Counted from the first letter of the stretch, positions 9,759 to 22,106 are shown. The stretch: 42,538 bases of DNA from Saprolegnia diclina VS20 (GCF_000281045.1 NW_008246098.1:1-42538), one strand, 5' to 3'. The notes: generated by a model not told the origin, from the letters alone. A program made the numbers and translations.

Positions 9759-11113
9759 TTATGCGACGACTTCGTCGGCAACAACCCGCATGGCGTGAAT
9801 GCCGGAGCTGAGCCCGATGATGTTGGACTCGTCAATGCGGAGCACAGTCCCGCCGTATTTGCCGTCAATGGCCCAGGTGTTCACCTGCACGTACTTGCCG
9901 TCGTCGTACTGCGGGAGCAGCGCAATCTCTTGATACACAATTGTGTCTTGGTCCCATTTGCCGGCCGTCGCGCTAATGAGCTGGTGCTCGGCGTCATAAA
10001 TAGAGACGTTCGCACCCGTGCGGCCCATCACGGGCTTGGCTACGTAGCCTCCGACATACGTCGCCACAGCAGCTTCATCAAAAGACGCGCGGAGGAGGTA
10101 CGGGTTCTCGGGTGCCAGCTGCGAGAGGATTGGGAGAATCGCCTTGGAGCTCGGAAGTACGGTCCAGAGCGGCTCAAAGACGCGGACGTCGTCGTGCAGC
10201 ATGACGTCCATGACCTGCACGCGCTTCTGCGGTGCTTCAAGCGAAGCCTCAAACTGGGAGATGACGGTCTGCCACGCCCACGTCTTCCAGACGTTGCGGA
10301 TTTCACGGCCGTTGACGTCAGCGATGGCGCCGTTGGACCACGAGAGGCTGTCTACGCCGACCACAAGGACGCAGTCGATACCGGCGGCTTGCGCAGCTGA
10401 CATCATGTACATCGAGTGGTACCGCTCTTCGTGGTCGTCGTCGCAAAGCAAGTGGAGAATGCCGTCCACGTTTTTGCCCTTCCAAGCGTCGACGAGCTGG
10501 GAGAACAGCGTGGTGCTCGAGCTGCGACCGATTGAGTCGACGCCTGCGGCACGCGACCACTCATCCTGCGTATGGCCGCATTCAAAGAGACACGACGCCG
10601 AGTCAGCGTTGTACTCGTACACTTTGATACCGTCTTCTGTCAAGGCAAAGTCGAAGCGCCCGGACACGGTGTCGCGCTTGCTATACATACAGCGCATGAG
10701 ACCATGGGCGCAAGTCGAGTCGATTTGTACTTTTCGCGGAACGAGCGCTGGATCTTAGGCCAGAGCGCCGAGGGGATGTGGAAGAAGGGTGCCATCTCGG
10801 CTTCATGCGCCAGTACATACGCAGTGGCATCGAAAAAGAGCTCGTGAAGCGAAGCCGTTGCCACTTCAATACCCGCTTGGCCCGACTCGCTGAGCGTGTA
10901 ATAGCTCGATGTCTCGTTAGCCGTCAAGTGCGTACCGTACTGCTCCTGGAACACGGGCACGTACGGCTTGGAGGCGTCAAGCCACGGCGAGCTGGCGCCA
11001 GACGGCGGGATCTGCACTGTGCGTACGGCGAGATCGTGCTTGTAGCTGTTGGGCAGCTTAGCGACGGTCTTGGCCTTCGCGGGCGTCGTCACGGGCGTTG
11101 GTATTACAACCAT
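9759..11113 (-). CDS. Glutathionylspermidine synthetase-like ATP-grasp ligase
   Basis: Two exons (11113-10731, 10680-9759) encode 434 residues. The 50-nt intron joins SFRE to NKRD in phase, giving the family's WPKIQRSF...GRFDF region. Diagnostic motifs are GRFDF (134-138), YEYNADSAS (about 149-157) and YVAKPVMGRTGANVSIYD (about 340-357), the ATP-grasp nucleotide and substrate elements of the GSP synthase C-terminal family. Bacterial Gsp synthetases and trypanosomatid trypanothione synthetases usually carry an N-terminal CHAP amidase; here the protein is the synthetase domain alone. The expected reaction joins glutathione to spermidine with ATP, but many stand-alone relatives have unproven substrates. 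The ATG at 11113 begins the conserved region; upstream in-frame sequence looks non-coding. Confidence 0.85.
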
Positions 11114-12026
11114 CTTCAAGTAGTTGCGGCTGCGGAGGAGGGCTCGGATGGTGCTATTGCGACTTGGCAAATGCCACTCCCGCCGCCCTCGGGCAGCAAA
11201 ACGAGGACCGAATTCGTACAGGTTCGAGTGGCCGTACGTACAACGCCGTGTGTCCATCCTGGTTCCGATAAGATATCCAATACACTTTGTACATGTACTG
11301 GCTGCTGTACGGCTTTGTACGTCGGTTACTTGAAAAATGTATGCTTCGACCGTGCCCTTTCTACTTTCGTCTGTTGGACGGAGTGTACACCCCAATGTAC
11401 GAACGTACAATGGCTTTATTAATTACGATAAAATAAAGCGTACATTGAATGTATGATGCCTGTATTTCTGCTATGCTTTTGTTGTTCGATCCATTGATAA
11501 GCTTGGTATTTGTATGCGAAGTCATCGGGAGAGTGTTCTTTGCGACCCAAATCGTAGTTCGAAGAAAATTGACCCGCGAAAGCCCATCTGCCAAAGCTCA
11601 GTCTGGAGAGCGATGGCATCGTCTTCACGACAGGTACAACTTGTAGCATTCTAGTACCGATTTCTTTGGTGCGACTGCAAGCCATGAGGGTATAGTGCGC
11701 ATGTAAAGAGAACATGTATGCAAATTTGAAATTTGAGTCTCGCTGCGAAGAGATTCCACAGCGAGCTCTCAGTCCAGTACTACTCATTGATGTTTTGCGT
11801 TAGAGTATATACCACACGACAATATAGCTGTGCTTCGAAGACCGACGATAAAGTGCATGCGCAAGGCCAGGGTGTGACGTCGAGTGCAAACCATTTTTTG
11901 CTTCAGTTAGTGGTTTTATGGATCCGGGTATTAGTTGTTCGGATAACTTATTTGTATCCGGATGGCCCAGTCTTGGTTTGTTGATTGTGTGGCAGCGCGG
12001 CAAGGAAGGACGCGGACCAGGTAGCC
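11114..12026. other. Divergent intergenic region between the Gsp-like gene and SF3B3
   Basis: No coding signal is supported. The region serves both divergently transcribed genes. The SF3B3 side holds an ATCCGGAT palindrome at 11956-11963. Confidence 0.5.
11956..11963. promoter_or_regulatory. ATCCGGAT palindrome upstream of SF3B3
   Basis: A perfect 8-bp palindrome lies 64 bp before the SF3B3 start codon. GATCCGGG and TTCGGATAA variants lie within the preceding 45 bp. The same core recurs near the starts of other genes here, so a shared regulatory role is plausible but unproven. Confidence 0.4.
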
Positions 12027-15000
12027 ATGCACCTCATGAACCTTACGCTCCAGGAGGGCGGCGCAATCACGCACGCCGTCTACGGCAACTTCTGTGGGAC
12101 GAAGAGCCAAGACATCGTATGCAGCGGCGGCTCGTCGCTTCGGCTGTTGCAGACGCAGGCGGCAACGGACCCGGCGACCATCAAGCAGCTCACGACGGTG
12201 CACAGTGTCGACGTCTTTGGTGTCATTCGGTCAATCCTGCCCTTTCGCCTCACGGGCGGTACGAAGGACTACCTCGTCGTGGGAACGGACTCGGGCAAGA
12301 TCACGGTGCTCGAGTTCATGGTCGAGTCTTCGTCGTGGGAGGTGCGCCACTCGGAAACTTTTGGAAAGACGGGCTGCCGCCGCATCACACCCGGTCAGTA
12401 CCTCGCAGCAGACCCCAAGGGACGCGCTATCATGATCGGCTCGGTAAGCAACATGATCTTTGCAGGGGTCGAGGCCAACACCGCGATTGTAGATCGAGAA
12501 GCAAAAGCTCGTGTACATCATGAATCGCGACGCGTCCAACCGCCTCACCATCTCGAGCCCGCTTGAGGCTCACCGCTCGCACGCGATCCACTTTGACATG
12601 ATCGGCGTCGACGTGGGCTTCGAGAACCCGATCTTCGCGACGCTCGAAATCGACTACTCGGAGCACGACAGCGGTAGCGTCCCAGCTTCCGAAGCGGTAA
12701 AGACCCTCGTGTACTACGAGCTCGACTTGGGCTTGAACCACGTGACACGTCGGTGGAGCGAGCCCGTGGAACGCTCAGCCAACAAGCTCATCGCGGTGCC
12801 TGGCGGCTCGGAGGGTCCTGGCGGTGTCTTGGTCTGCTCCGAAGGCTGGATCACGTACAAGAACGAAGGCCACGCCCAGGTAGAATTGCTCTTTTTCGTT
12901 TGCAGCCTGGTAATGCCCGAGCTGGTAGATTCCCTGCCGCATCCCGCAGCGTTACCAGCGCACGGACACGAACGGCCCAGCAATTCGCGGCGACGTCTTG
13001 ATTGTGGCGACGGCGACACACAAGCAGCGTGACCTCTTCTTCGTTATTGTGCAGTCGGAGCTCGGCGACTTGTACAAGGTGACGTTGACGTACAACGGCT
13101 CAGAGGTCTCGACCGTCAAGATCAAGGTCCGCACATTGATCCCTTCAACGCTGGTTTCACTTGAAACACATAGTTTTTCGACACGCTGCCGACAGCCAAC
13201 GCGCTCTGCATCACGAAAACGGGGTTCCTCTTTTCTGCAAGCGAGTTCGCAACGCACTACTTGTGCCAGTTCCAGTCCATTGGCGACAACGATGACACTG
13301 CCGAATGCGTCTCGTTCCAGGAGTACTACCCGAGCTTCCACTTGCGTCGGCTGACGAACCTTGCGGTCGTTGACACGATCGACAGCCTCTCCCCGATTAC
13401 GCAGCTCCTTGTGCGCATCTTGCTTTCTAAGTCCTACATGTCTCACGACAGCATCGGTAGGTGGACGATTTGGCGAACGAACACACACCGCAAATGTATG
13501 CGCTCTGCGGCCGCGGCAATCGGTCGAGTCTCCGAGTGCTTCGACACGGGCTCAGCGTCACGGAGGTGGCAGCGTCGCCTCTGCCAGGTGTCGCCAAGGC
13601 GGTGTGGTGCCTGAAGCAAAGCGAAGCCGACGCGACGCACAAGTACATTGTCGTGTCGTTTGAAGATGCCACGCTCGTCTTGGTATGTGATATTATATCT
13701 CGCTCGAATGGTGGCTGAAAGCAAAATGTAGGAAGTCGGCGACAGTGTTGAAGAGGTCACCAACACGGGTCTCTCCAAAGACGTTGGGTCGCTCATGGTC
13801 GTCGTGCTTGCGGACGACTCAATGGTGCAGATCCATCGCAACGGCTTCAACCACGTGCGCCAGTACCAACGCGTGACGCAGTTCAAGGCTCCCGGCAAGA
13901 AGGTTCATTTCTAATGACGATGCACAACCGAACTCAGTGGACACCCATAGGTCATCGAGCGCTGCACCGCGAACGGGCGGCAGGTGGTGCTGAGCATGGC
14001 GGGCGGCACGATCATCTATTTTGAGCTGAGCCCGACAGGCGAGCTGGTCGAGAAGGGTCGCACGGAGCTTCTTGGCGACATCTCGTCGCTCGACGTGGGC
14101 GAAGTGCCCGAGGGGCGGCAGCGCTTTCCGTTCCTCGCTGTCGGCAGCTACGATGGCAATGTGCGCATTCTAAACTTGGACCCAAACAACCTCTTTGCGG
14201 ACCAGACGCTGCTCGCGATGCCGGGGTCGCATCCACATTCGTTGTGCTTCTCCCTCCTGCAGTTTGAGCCGCACGCGGACGCCAATGGTGGTCATGCGCT
14301 TTTTCTCTCGATCGGCCTCGAGAACGGCGTGATGCAGCAGTCGCGCATCGACCCGCTCACGGCCAAGGTCCTCGATACGCGCACGCGTTTCCTTGGCACC
14401 GAGCCCGTCAAGCTATTTCGCGTCCTCGTACAGGGCAAGCGCGCAGTCCTTGGTCTGAGCTCGCGCTGCTGGCTCTCGTACTTTCATGGCGCGCGGCGAC
14501 AGCTCACACCGCTCTCGTGTGAGCCGCTGGCGTACGCGAGCGTATTTGTCTCGGAACAGTGCCCTGAAGGCATCGTGGCCGTCGCGCAGGACGAGCTCAA
14601 GATTCTGACGCTCGACGCCCTCGGCGACGTCTTCAACCAACAGACGATCACGCTCAAGTACACGCCGCGGAAAGCAATTGTGCATCCGCTCACGCGCCGA
14701 CTTTTGATTCTGGAAGCCGACCACAATGCTCTCAACGATGCGCAAAACGGTGCGCGATTTGCTCTTGCACTGTGCTTTCTGATGCTGACACTTTCTATCT
14801 TGTAGCCAGCGTGGGCTTTGAAACCGCTGCGCCGCCTCGCCCCGTGAGCCCCGATGACGACGATGAAGAGGACGACTTGCAAGCCAACTTGCTATTCCTG
14901 CACCCGCCGATCCCGCAAGCCCCGGGTACATGCATCCCGCCTGCAAGTCGAAAGTTGGTACTGATGGAAACGTAGGCGCGTGGGTCTCGCAGCTCCGCAT

Positions 15001-16036
15001 CGTGGACCCGACGTCGCTCGAGACGCTCGTGTGCCACCCATTTGACCAGAACGAGCGCGCGTTGAGCCTAAGCACCTGCGTCTTCCATGATCGTGGTGGC
15101 GAGACCTTTCTCATCGTCGGCACGGTCAAGAACATGCAGTTGCACGCCCCAACGAGCGAAGCGACAGGCTATCTGCGCGTCTACCGGCTCATGGACGCAA
15201 CGCTCGTGCTCGTGCACGTCACCGAGCTCGACGGTATCCCGTATACGATGTGTGAGTTCCAGGGCCGGCTTCTTGTTTCGCTCGGCAAGACGTTGCGCAT
15301 CTACGACCTCGGGAAGAAGAAGATGCTGCGCAAGTGCGAGAACCGGACGTTTCCCAGCATCGTCATTGGGCTCACGACCGCGGGGTCCCGAATCTACTGC
15401 TCGGACGCGCAAAGCTCGTTTCACTACGTGCGCTACCGCAGCGAAGAGAACCAGCTCGTACTGTTCGCTGATGACTTTGTCCCACGTGCGGTTACGGCAT
15501 CGGCGCTTCTTGACTACGACACGATGGCCGGCGGCGACAAGTTTGGCAACATCTTTGTGACGCGGCTTCCGTCCGAGGTCTCGGACGAAGTCGAGAACCC
15601 TTCGGGAAACCGTATTCTCTGGGACGCGCACCACGGCGCGCCAAACAAGGTCGAGCAAGTGTGCCAGTTCCACGTCGGCGAGGCGATTACGAGCATGGTG
15701 CGCACGCGCCTCGTGCCCGTAGGCATGGAGGCGATCGTGTACACGACGGTCATGGGCCGCATTGGCGCGCTCATCCCATTCAGCTCGCGCGAGGACATTG
15801 ACTTTGCGACGCATCTCGAGATGTACATGCGTCAGGAGGCGCCGCCACTCTGCGGCCGCGACCACCTGAGCTACCGGTCGTACTTTATTCCTGTGAAAGA
15901 CGTGGCCGATGGTGATCTCTGCGACCAGTTTGGCGCGCTGCCGAATGACAAGCAGCTCAAGGTTGCGCAGGACCTCGACCGCACGCCGCTCGAAGTGCTC
16001 AAGAAGCTCGAAGACATTCGCAACCGCCTGCTCTAG
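12027..16036 (+). CDS. SF3B3: Splicing factor 3B subunit 3 (SF3b130)
   Basis: Nine exons (12027-12443, 12493-12879, 12929-13126, 13174-13410, 13461-13682, 13732-13902, 13951-14749, 14806-14925, 14976-16036) encode 1203 residues, close to the human protein of about 1217. Similarity runs end to end: NLTLQEGGAITHAVYGNF at the N-terminus, FRLTGGTKDYLVVGTDSGK, TFGKTGCRRITPGQYLA, EQCPEGIVAV, KKKMLRKCENRTFPS, LLDYDTMAGGDKFGN and PPLCGRDHLSYRSYF near the C-terminus. It is a three-beta-propeller scaffold of the SF3b complex, which holds SF3B1 and helps U2 snRNP recognise the branch point. All eight introns are 47-56 nt and end in TAG; donors vary (GTAAGC, GTGCGC, GTCCGC, GTTCAT). An acidic insert (DDDDEEDD) replaces part of the variable loop before the third propeller. 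Confidence 0.97.
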
Positions 16037-16372
16037 GTCGATAATGACACAACGAGCGTGTATTTGCATATCAATCAATGGGTACAGTCTTACGTGCGAC
16101 CAGAGTACTTGACTGTGATTTGGGAGTGCAACAGTGTGAACAATAGCGGCACCTATGAATCATACCTGCCGGCGTGGGAGGGTAGGGCTGGTGGTCTTTC
16201 GACAAAGTACAATACTGCAGCAGTAAAAGATAAATACAGTAGTTGTAGGCAGAGTTGTAGGCCTCGTTTGGTGCGCAATCAATATGTCATCGCGTTGTGT
16301 CTGATTGCGCATTTATTAGCGACAGAAAACTGAGCTAACAGCGTAATGCTCGTACTAGTAGTTTAACAAGGT
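16037..16372. other. Convergent intergenic region
   Basis: The 336 bp lie between the 3' ends of SF3B3 and the membrane protein on the other strand. I see no further gene; it presumably holds both 3' untranslated regions. Confidence 0.5.
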
Positions 16373-16927
16373 TTAGGCGGCAATCGTGATCTCGAAAGCT
16401 CCGTACGTCGATGGAGCACCGCTTGTTGGCATTTTAGCGTCGTCGCAACTCGTTGGGCTTACCGCGGGCGAGGAGGTGGTTTGGGTAGTGTGTACCGCGT
16501 CTTTGATAGGGGAAAGCAGCGGGGTAGCTTGTAACTTGGCGTCTACGCGGTCCTGGATGGTGGAGGCGGTTGCTTCGAGGCCCCACAGCGTCCACTCATT
16601 CTGTTTGTGCTCGAGGATGCGACCCGTGATAACGTACCGGAGAAACATGAGCGCAAGCAGAAATGTGAGCAGAAGAAGCATCGAGTGCAGCACTGCGTGG
16701 AGACGGACGTACTCAAAGACGAGAGCGCACGTGAGGAGCGGCACAAAGTAGTAAAATACATTGGCAGTCGCCGCCCGGCGGTCGCATGCAAGGCGATGTT
16801 GCTCCGCGAACGCTGTTTCTTCTGTCGCGTCGGTCGTGTCGATAGGGAACTTGTCGTAGAAGCCGCTTGGCAGCACGTCAAAGAGGCTCGCCCAGAGAAT
16901 TGCCATGATGAACCAGAAGACGAGCAT
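16373..16927 (-). CDS. Small membrane protein with about three transmembrane helices
   Basis: A single exon of 184 residues from the first ATG. Predicted helices are MLVFWFIMAILWASLF at the extreme N-terminus, NVFYYFVPLLTCALVFEYV (about 55-75) and a long one in LHSMLLLLTFLLALMFLRYVI (about 80-102). A polar, Ser/Thr-rich cytosolic-type tail follows. The frame stays open upstream of the ATG but lacks another ATG, so an upstream exon cannot be excluded. I do not recognise the family. Third positions are GC-rich and the gene is convergent with SF3B3, like other local gene pairs, so I regard it as real. Confidence 0.65.
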   Translation of the reverse strand: MLVFWFIMAILWASLFDVLPSGFYDKFPIDTTDATEETAFAEQHRLACDRRAATANVFYYFVPLLTCALVFEYVRLHAVLHSMLLLLTFLLALMFLRYVITGRILEHKQNEWTLWGLEATASTIQDRVDAKLQATPLLSPIKDAVHTTQTTSSPAVSPTSCDDAKMPTSGAPSTYGAFEITIAA

Positions 16928-17799
16928 TTCTCGGCGCGGGGTCGAGTGCGTCGGTGGGCTTTTGCAGAGAATTGGAAGTGACAAAGTGTAGAGGTGATCG
17001 AACCTTTCGCCTCGTTCTCACACAAACGCCTTATCCCACAGAGAGCCATTCCATTCCACATGTCACGACAGGGCGATCTTAAATTTTAGTTCCAGGTGCT
17101 TCATCTCGAACGAATAAAAAGGTATTGACGAGCCCCAAAATTTAGCTGCATATTTCAGACATGCCGGGCAGGCACACACGTCAGCATCTTCCTTCGTTTG
17201 GTCATTGCACCAGTCATCGACGACTGACGACAGTCCGATAATGTGGGGGTCATTTGCCAAAACCTTGAGCAAGGAGAAATGAAAATGAGTATTATGGTTC
17301 AAATCATGCTTGCTTGTGCGAAACAACACGGAGCATATAGATGTACAGGACCAGTGGCGAACAATCGTCAGCTGCATACTAGTACCGGTACGTGCAAGTC
17401 GAAACAAGTCCTTGGCTTTGAGTAGTCCGTCTCATAACAGCCTACTCATTGTAGAAATCCCAAGCGCAAAATCAGCTGCACGTTTCGCTTCTTGTCTGGA
17501 TATTAATTAATATTGTGTCCCAACCGTGCCCAGGGCTGCTACACCATGATGACACAGCAATGCACGAGCTCCATTTGCTGGGCATATTGAGGACTGTTAT
17601 ATAAGCAGCGCATGCCAACGCGTTACGTTGTGAAATCTCTGGGCCCTCTGTTGCACTGCACCAAGACTACATTGCGAATAGTAGAGTGCCTGGAGTTTAA
17701 CCTAGCCGCGCTGCGGCTAAACTCGTCGCGCTGGTTGAACGTTACGCATTTAGGATCTTTGGGTTCTACACTTGCCAAACGACGGAGAAGTAGCGATGG
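16928..17799. other. Divergent intergenic region
   Basis: The 870 bp lie between the membrane protein start and the WD40 gene. A 115-codon minus-strand ORF at 17063-17407 lacks GC-rich third positions and any known motif. A short perfect hairpin (TAGCCGC, loop GCT, GCGGCTA) lies near 17703-17719. Confidence 0.45.
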
Positions 17800-19382
17800 A
17801 TGGTACGAGGGCTTCGCCTCCGATCGCATCTCATATATACGTAGAGCGGATCAAGCGTCTGGCGCCAAGCATCACAATCAGGTACGGCTGCTAACATTGG
17901 TGTCGAGATTCTCACGGCCGGCAGCGAGTGCCCCTCGGAGGTCTTTTGCACCCGTTTCTCACCGGACGGTTCTCTCCTCGCCGCAGGCTGTGGTGACGGC
18001 GCCATTCGCGTACGCTCCGGCGTCGATATCGCGTGGGCTAAGGAAACGTAGATTTTCAATGTCGCCAATGGAGCGCTTGCATACACGCTAATGCAACCGC
18101 ACCACAACTACGGCTTTGGCATGCCGTGCACTGCCCTGCGCTTTCGCCCGCTCACGAGCAGCTCCAAGACGAAGAACGTGCTTCTCGCCGTGAGTACGCC
18201 AAAACTTATTTTGCTTTCTCGCATCGAAATCTTGGTATCACATATCCATAGATTCGAACGGGTCGGTCGAGCACTGGCACATTACGTCTGGCAAGTGCTT
18301 GCACGCGATCACGGACGAGCAAAACCAGTTGTATGCGCTCGACTACCGCCCCGACGGCGCCATGTTTGCGACGTCCGGCAAAGACCACACGGTGCGGCGA
18401 CGACGACTCATCGGACGGGCTGAAATTCCTGGATCTGCAGATCCGTGTGTATGACGAAGCGACCAAGACGGAAGTGCTGAGCATGAAAGGCGGGTGCGTC
18501 ACCACCCCGAGATTGTATGCCACTCAAGCCTCAAACTAGTCATGGCACGCTTACGGCCGGCCACAGCAACCGCGTCTTCTCCGTCAAGTTTCATCCCGTT
18601 GATGAGAATACCATTGTTTCGGGGGGCTGGGACAACACAGTGCAGATCTGGGACACCCGCGCGGGGCACTCTGTGCGAGGCATCTATGGTCCACACATCG
18701 CCGGTGCGTGTTTTCATTTTTCGACACCGGATGACAGCGATACCTACCTAGGCGACGCCATCGATATCAACGCCAAAAATGAAATTCTCACAGGCTCATG
18801 GCGCCCCGAAAACCCCCTTGAGCTCTGGGACTATGGAAGCGGGAAACGGTTCGCGGCGATTCCGTGGAACCAAAGTGCGCTCAAAGGCGAGCCGTGCTTC
18901 CTATACGCCGCGCAGTTTTCCAAAGATCCCCGTAGCCGCCTTATCGCTGCGGGCGGCAGCGGTTCGAATGAAGGCAAGGTGTTTGACCACGACGTCAACA
19001 ACAAGGTATTCACTTTTGTACGACAGCAGTATGTATATTGCAACACGGGTAGCTCGTGGGCACGGTCGCAGGGCTCAGCCGAGGTGTCTTCACATTGGAC
19101 TTTGGCCCATCTGGCGACAAACTTGCCCTCGCCGGCGCCGACGCAGCGATTCGTATCATTGATATTTATGACTTCGTGCCGGGCGAGAAGGGCCGGGAAC
19201 GCCCCGTGACACCGTCGATCAAGTACACAACAACAAAAACGAGGAATCACAACTATGACAAATGCAACGATAGGAATGCACCACTCACGCCGTCGCTTGA
19301 TGCAGCTCCGACGGGGCTACGGTCGCCCAAGGCAACACGCGGCCCACCGCCGGCCGCCAATGTGCTCGGTGTGCACAAGTAG
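17800..19382 (+). CDS. WD40-repeat protein
   Basis: Eight exons (17800-17802, 17845-18009, 18052-18193, 18252-18391, 18441-18493, 18540-18703, 18752-19005, 19053-19382) encode 416 residues. At least six WD-type blades are visible: FSPDGSLLAAGCGDGAIRIF, a NGSVEHWHITSGKCL blade, YRPDGAMFATSGKDHTIRVY, FHPVDENTIVSGGWDNTVQIWD, LTGSWRPENPLELWD and GPSGDKLALAGADAAIRIID. A disordered Ser/Pro/Thr-rich C-terminus follows. It probably forms one beta-propeller scaffold; partners are unknown. The first exon is the weak point: phase requires the start ATG to be the last three bases before a 42-nt intron, since no in-frame ATG exists until exon 3. Six of seven donors have C at position 4. The gene is convergent with UBLCP1. 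Confidence 0.82.
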
Positions 19383-19473
19383 GAATATACGTCGATCGGT
19401 ACGCTGCTCTGTACAAACAAGTAATCAATCAATAAACAAACATCGACGACTGCACGGGTGCTCATCCGTATAC

Positions 19474-20727
19474 TTATTTTAAAGCATCATGGTTACGCCA
19501 CGACGCAAGATCGAGTGACGTCACATCGTCGGAAGGAGCGACCACACTTTGCAGGTACGTGGCTAGATGCAAGAGCTCCGCGTCCCGCGTCGCAGCCTCC
19601 TACATAAGGAAGAAATGCGCGCATAAGTGGTAAGACAGGCATGTGTCGTACGTCAGTGCAGTCGTAGCGTGCAATTGGAATACCATTGCGCGGGTTCAAG
19701 TTGAAGTTGTGAGGCAGATCGTCGACATGTACCGTGTTGCGCGCGTGCCACACACCGGGAAAGTGGCTCCATATGATCTCAAGCGCCTTGACTTTGCTCT
19801 TGCGCTTCTTTGTCTTTGAATCGTCTATCGATTGGTAGCTGAACATGTTTGTCTTGTCCAGGATAAAGTTGATGCGGTAGTCTACCACTGTGTTTCCGCT
19901 AATGAAAACAAATAGGATGTCATGTACCTGGTGTCGTGAGCATGCCGAGCTCGGTGAGCTTAATCTCGATCCACTTCCACGACGTCTGCGACCAAATACA
20001 CACGTCGAAATGCGACCATACAGCGCTCAAGAATGTGTGCATATACGGCCGCATGAATCGACTGCTCGGAATCCCATTGTCTTTTGTCGCACTACGGATT
20101 TAATTTCTTGCGCATACGCTGAATTGCAGCGATGATGTACCTTATGTCCATGAGTGTATGATCGAGGTCGAGTACGAGCAGTTTCTTGGACGGACGGGGC
20201 GGGTGCATCACATGGATATGTGTCATGGCAATCGAGCGCGCGAGGGCGAGGTTGTTCTCTTTCGCCTACGACACCCGTAGCATTCCTTTTCTTGCAAGCT
20301 CCGAGCCTACGCTGTGCCATTGTGCCGAGTTTTGCGCGAACGCGCAGTTAAAGTCGGAAAAAACGGGCGGCAGTGCACCCGCCGGAAGGGCATCTGGGTC
20401 CACAAGCACTTCGCTATCCTTGGTACCGATGAGCATGAATTTTTGCGGGTGCTTGAGAGCCATGTCGCCAAGGCGCACGTTGTCGCTAGCTATGTCAATA
20501 CCTCCGTGATCATCATGCAGTGCGGGATACACCATCTACATACCTGGCTTTCCACGGACGTTTAAACCGACGAGCTTCTGCCGCGCGGGCTGGATGCCCG
20601 TGATGGCTTGGATGCGCAACTTGACATCAAGGATCGTCATCGACGGCCCCACATCCAGGCGTATCTCTTCCTTCTTCCACTTGCCCACAAGCGCGATGGG
20701 GGCCGCCTTGGCCTCCTCGTCTGCCAT
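19474..20727 (-). CDS. UBLCP1: Ubiquitin-like domain CTD phosphatase 1 (proteasome phosphatase)
   Basis: Six exons, read downward (20727-20544, 20489-20311, 20265-20141, 20091-19928, 19881-19652, 19599-19474), encode 335 residues; the human protein has about 318. An N-terminal ubiquitin-like domain spans roughly residues 10-85 (ILDVKLRIQAITGIQPARQK). A HAD-type phosphatase follows with the catalytic DxDxT signature as DLDHT (154-158). Further matches are RPYMHTFLSAV, SWKWIEIKLTELG, FILDKTNMF, LPHNFNLNPRNGIPI and the C-terminal DLASWR. Homologues dephosphorylate the 26S proteasome regulatory particle in the nucleus. Introns are 45-54 nt and all end in TAG. Only about 90 bp separate it from the convergent WD40 gene. 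Confidence 0.95.
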
Positions 20728-20980
20728 CGCTGTTGTGAGAACGTTTGGTCGTAAACTTCACTCTATTTATTCAATTAGAAATAGTGTCAAATAGGGTTCA
20801 TTCCGAAATCTGGCAAGTCAATACCAGCACTACTGTAGACATTATAGTACTGTACTTGTGCACACAGTGCGTAGACGATAAGGGTTTATTACACGTATCT
20901 GTTGCGGCCTGTCGACGACAAGGCTTATCGACGATGTATCAGAGCGAGTGGCATTGATAGCGATAGGTATATATATACGA

Positions 20981-22024
20981 CTACAGGATGTGCTTGTGGT
21001 CCGGGTGCTGCGCCTTCCACGATGCCTTACTCGTCAAAAGCACCTTGGAGTTGGCATCCCAAGACTTCATGCCGCGCGTGATGGCGAGGTCCACTTGCGA
21101 CCAGTTGTTCCGTAGGTCTGGAAGTGTACACACATGACCAACCTTTGGTTGTCCGCAGCGCCCGCATTTGTATGACTTGCGGTTCCCTGCCTCTTCCGCC
21201 GCCGCGTTTTCTTCGCGGAGGTTCAACGCGATCTGGGCCATGTCCATGGAGAGGCCCGTGGAGCGGTTGCTAACGCGCTGCTTTCGCGGTGGCGGTGGCT
21301 TCTTTTCGTCCATGCTCAGTAGGTCTGTGAACGACGCGGCGGCTATGCCATGGTTGTCGAAACTCCACTACGGGATATCGGACTGAGCGTGTGGTACCTG
21401 GATTGTGCTGGAACTGGCGAAGCTGCTGCGCGTGATGGAGCAAGTTGTCGGGATTGCTCAAATGGCGTTCGTGGCGGATTTTGTGCTTCAGGTCCATGAC
21501 GTTCTCTTGCAGTTGATGTGCGTGGAACGTCTGTGCAAGCTCTACGCGGGATGTAAATACGTTGTGTATCGTCGCGGCGACGGTCGTACCTGTGTGCTGT
21601 TGCACGGGCTCATTCGCAGGCAGGAAGTCGCGCAAGATATTTTCGACTTCAGCGTCATCGACAAAGCTCATGCCCGCCCAGCTTCCGTGTGGGTTGCTAG
21701 GCTGCGAAAATGGCATGGGTTCCGGCTACACACGACACCGTTTAGCGAAGGCAAGCAGCACAAACATCATGCACGTACGATCGTAAGCTCTATGTTTCCG
21801 TGAGAGGTTGGCTCCGGGTGCAGCGGCGGCATATCGCTGATGGAGAAAATCCCTGTCGGCGGCGCAAACGCCGGTGGCGGCACAAAGTGGTCGAAGAAGT
21901 CAGGGTTGGACTTGTGGCGCTTGTGACCGCTGGGACGCGAGTAGGCGGCACGGTCGCTGGCTGCATTGCCGTCGGGCAGCATGTTGAAGTCTAGGTTGAG
22001 CCCTGCGAACAGATTGTCTCCCAT
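20981..22024 (-). CDS. Zinc-knuckle protein, probably nuclear
   Basis: Three exons, read downward (22024-21779, 21725-21398, 21342-20981), encode 311 residues. The N-terminal half is low-complexity (Pro, Asn, His-rich) with short hydrophobic patches such as GLNLDFNMLP. The middle has a His/Gln-rich helical stretch (HNVFTSRVELAQTFHAHQLQ). Near the C-terminus is a CCHC-like zinc knuckle, YKCGRCGQPKVGHVC, of a kind common in oomycete nuclear proteins, next to a WSQVDLAITRGMKSWD segment. A regulatory or nucleic-acid-binding role is likely but inferred. The ATG at 22024 is the first methionine; the frame stays open to about 22060 through a TTG. An ATCCGGAT palindrome lies 83 bp upstream. Confidence 0.7.
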
Positions 22025-22106
22025 CGCGGCGTCGTCTTTGCCGTCGTCGGCCGTGGCCAAAATGCTTAAAATGCTGAATCCACGCCGAATAATCGGGGCG
22101 ACGCGT

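Noticed and set aside
15068-16078. 336-codon minus-strand open frame
   Set aside because: It is antisense to the last SF3B3 exon and has no family resemblance.
17063-17407. 115-codon minus-strand ORF with a CxCPxC-like patch
   Set aside because: AT-rich third positions unlike local genes and no recognisable family.
17703-17719. Short perfect hairpin as a possible terminator or regulatory RNA
   Set aside because: A 7-bp stem in GC-rich DNA is expected by chance, and nuclear genes do not use such terminators.
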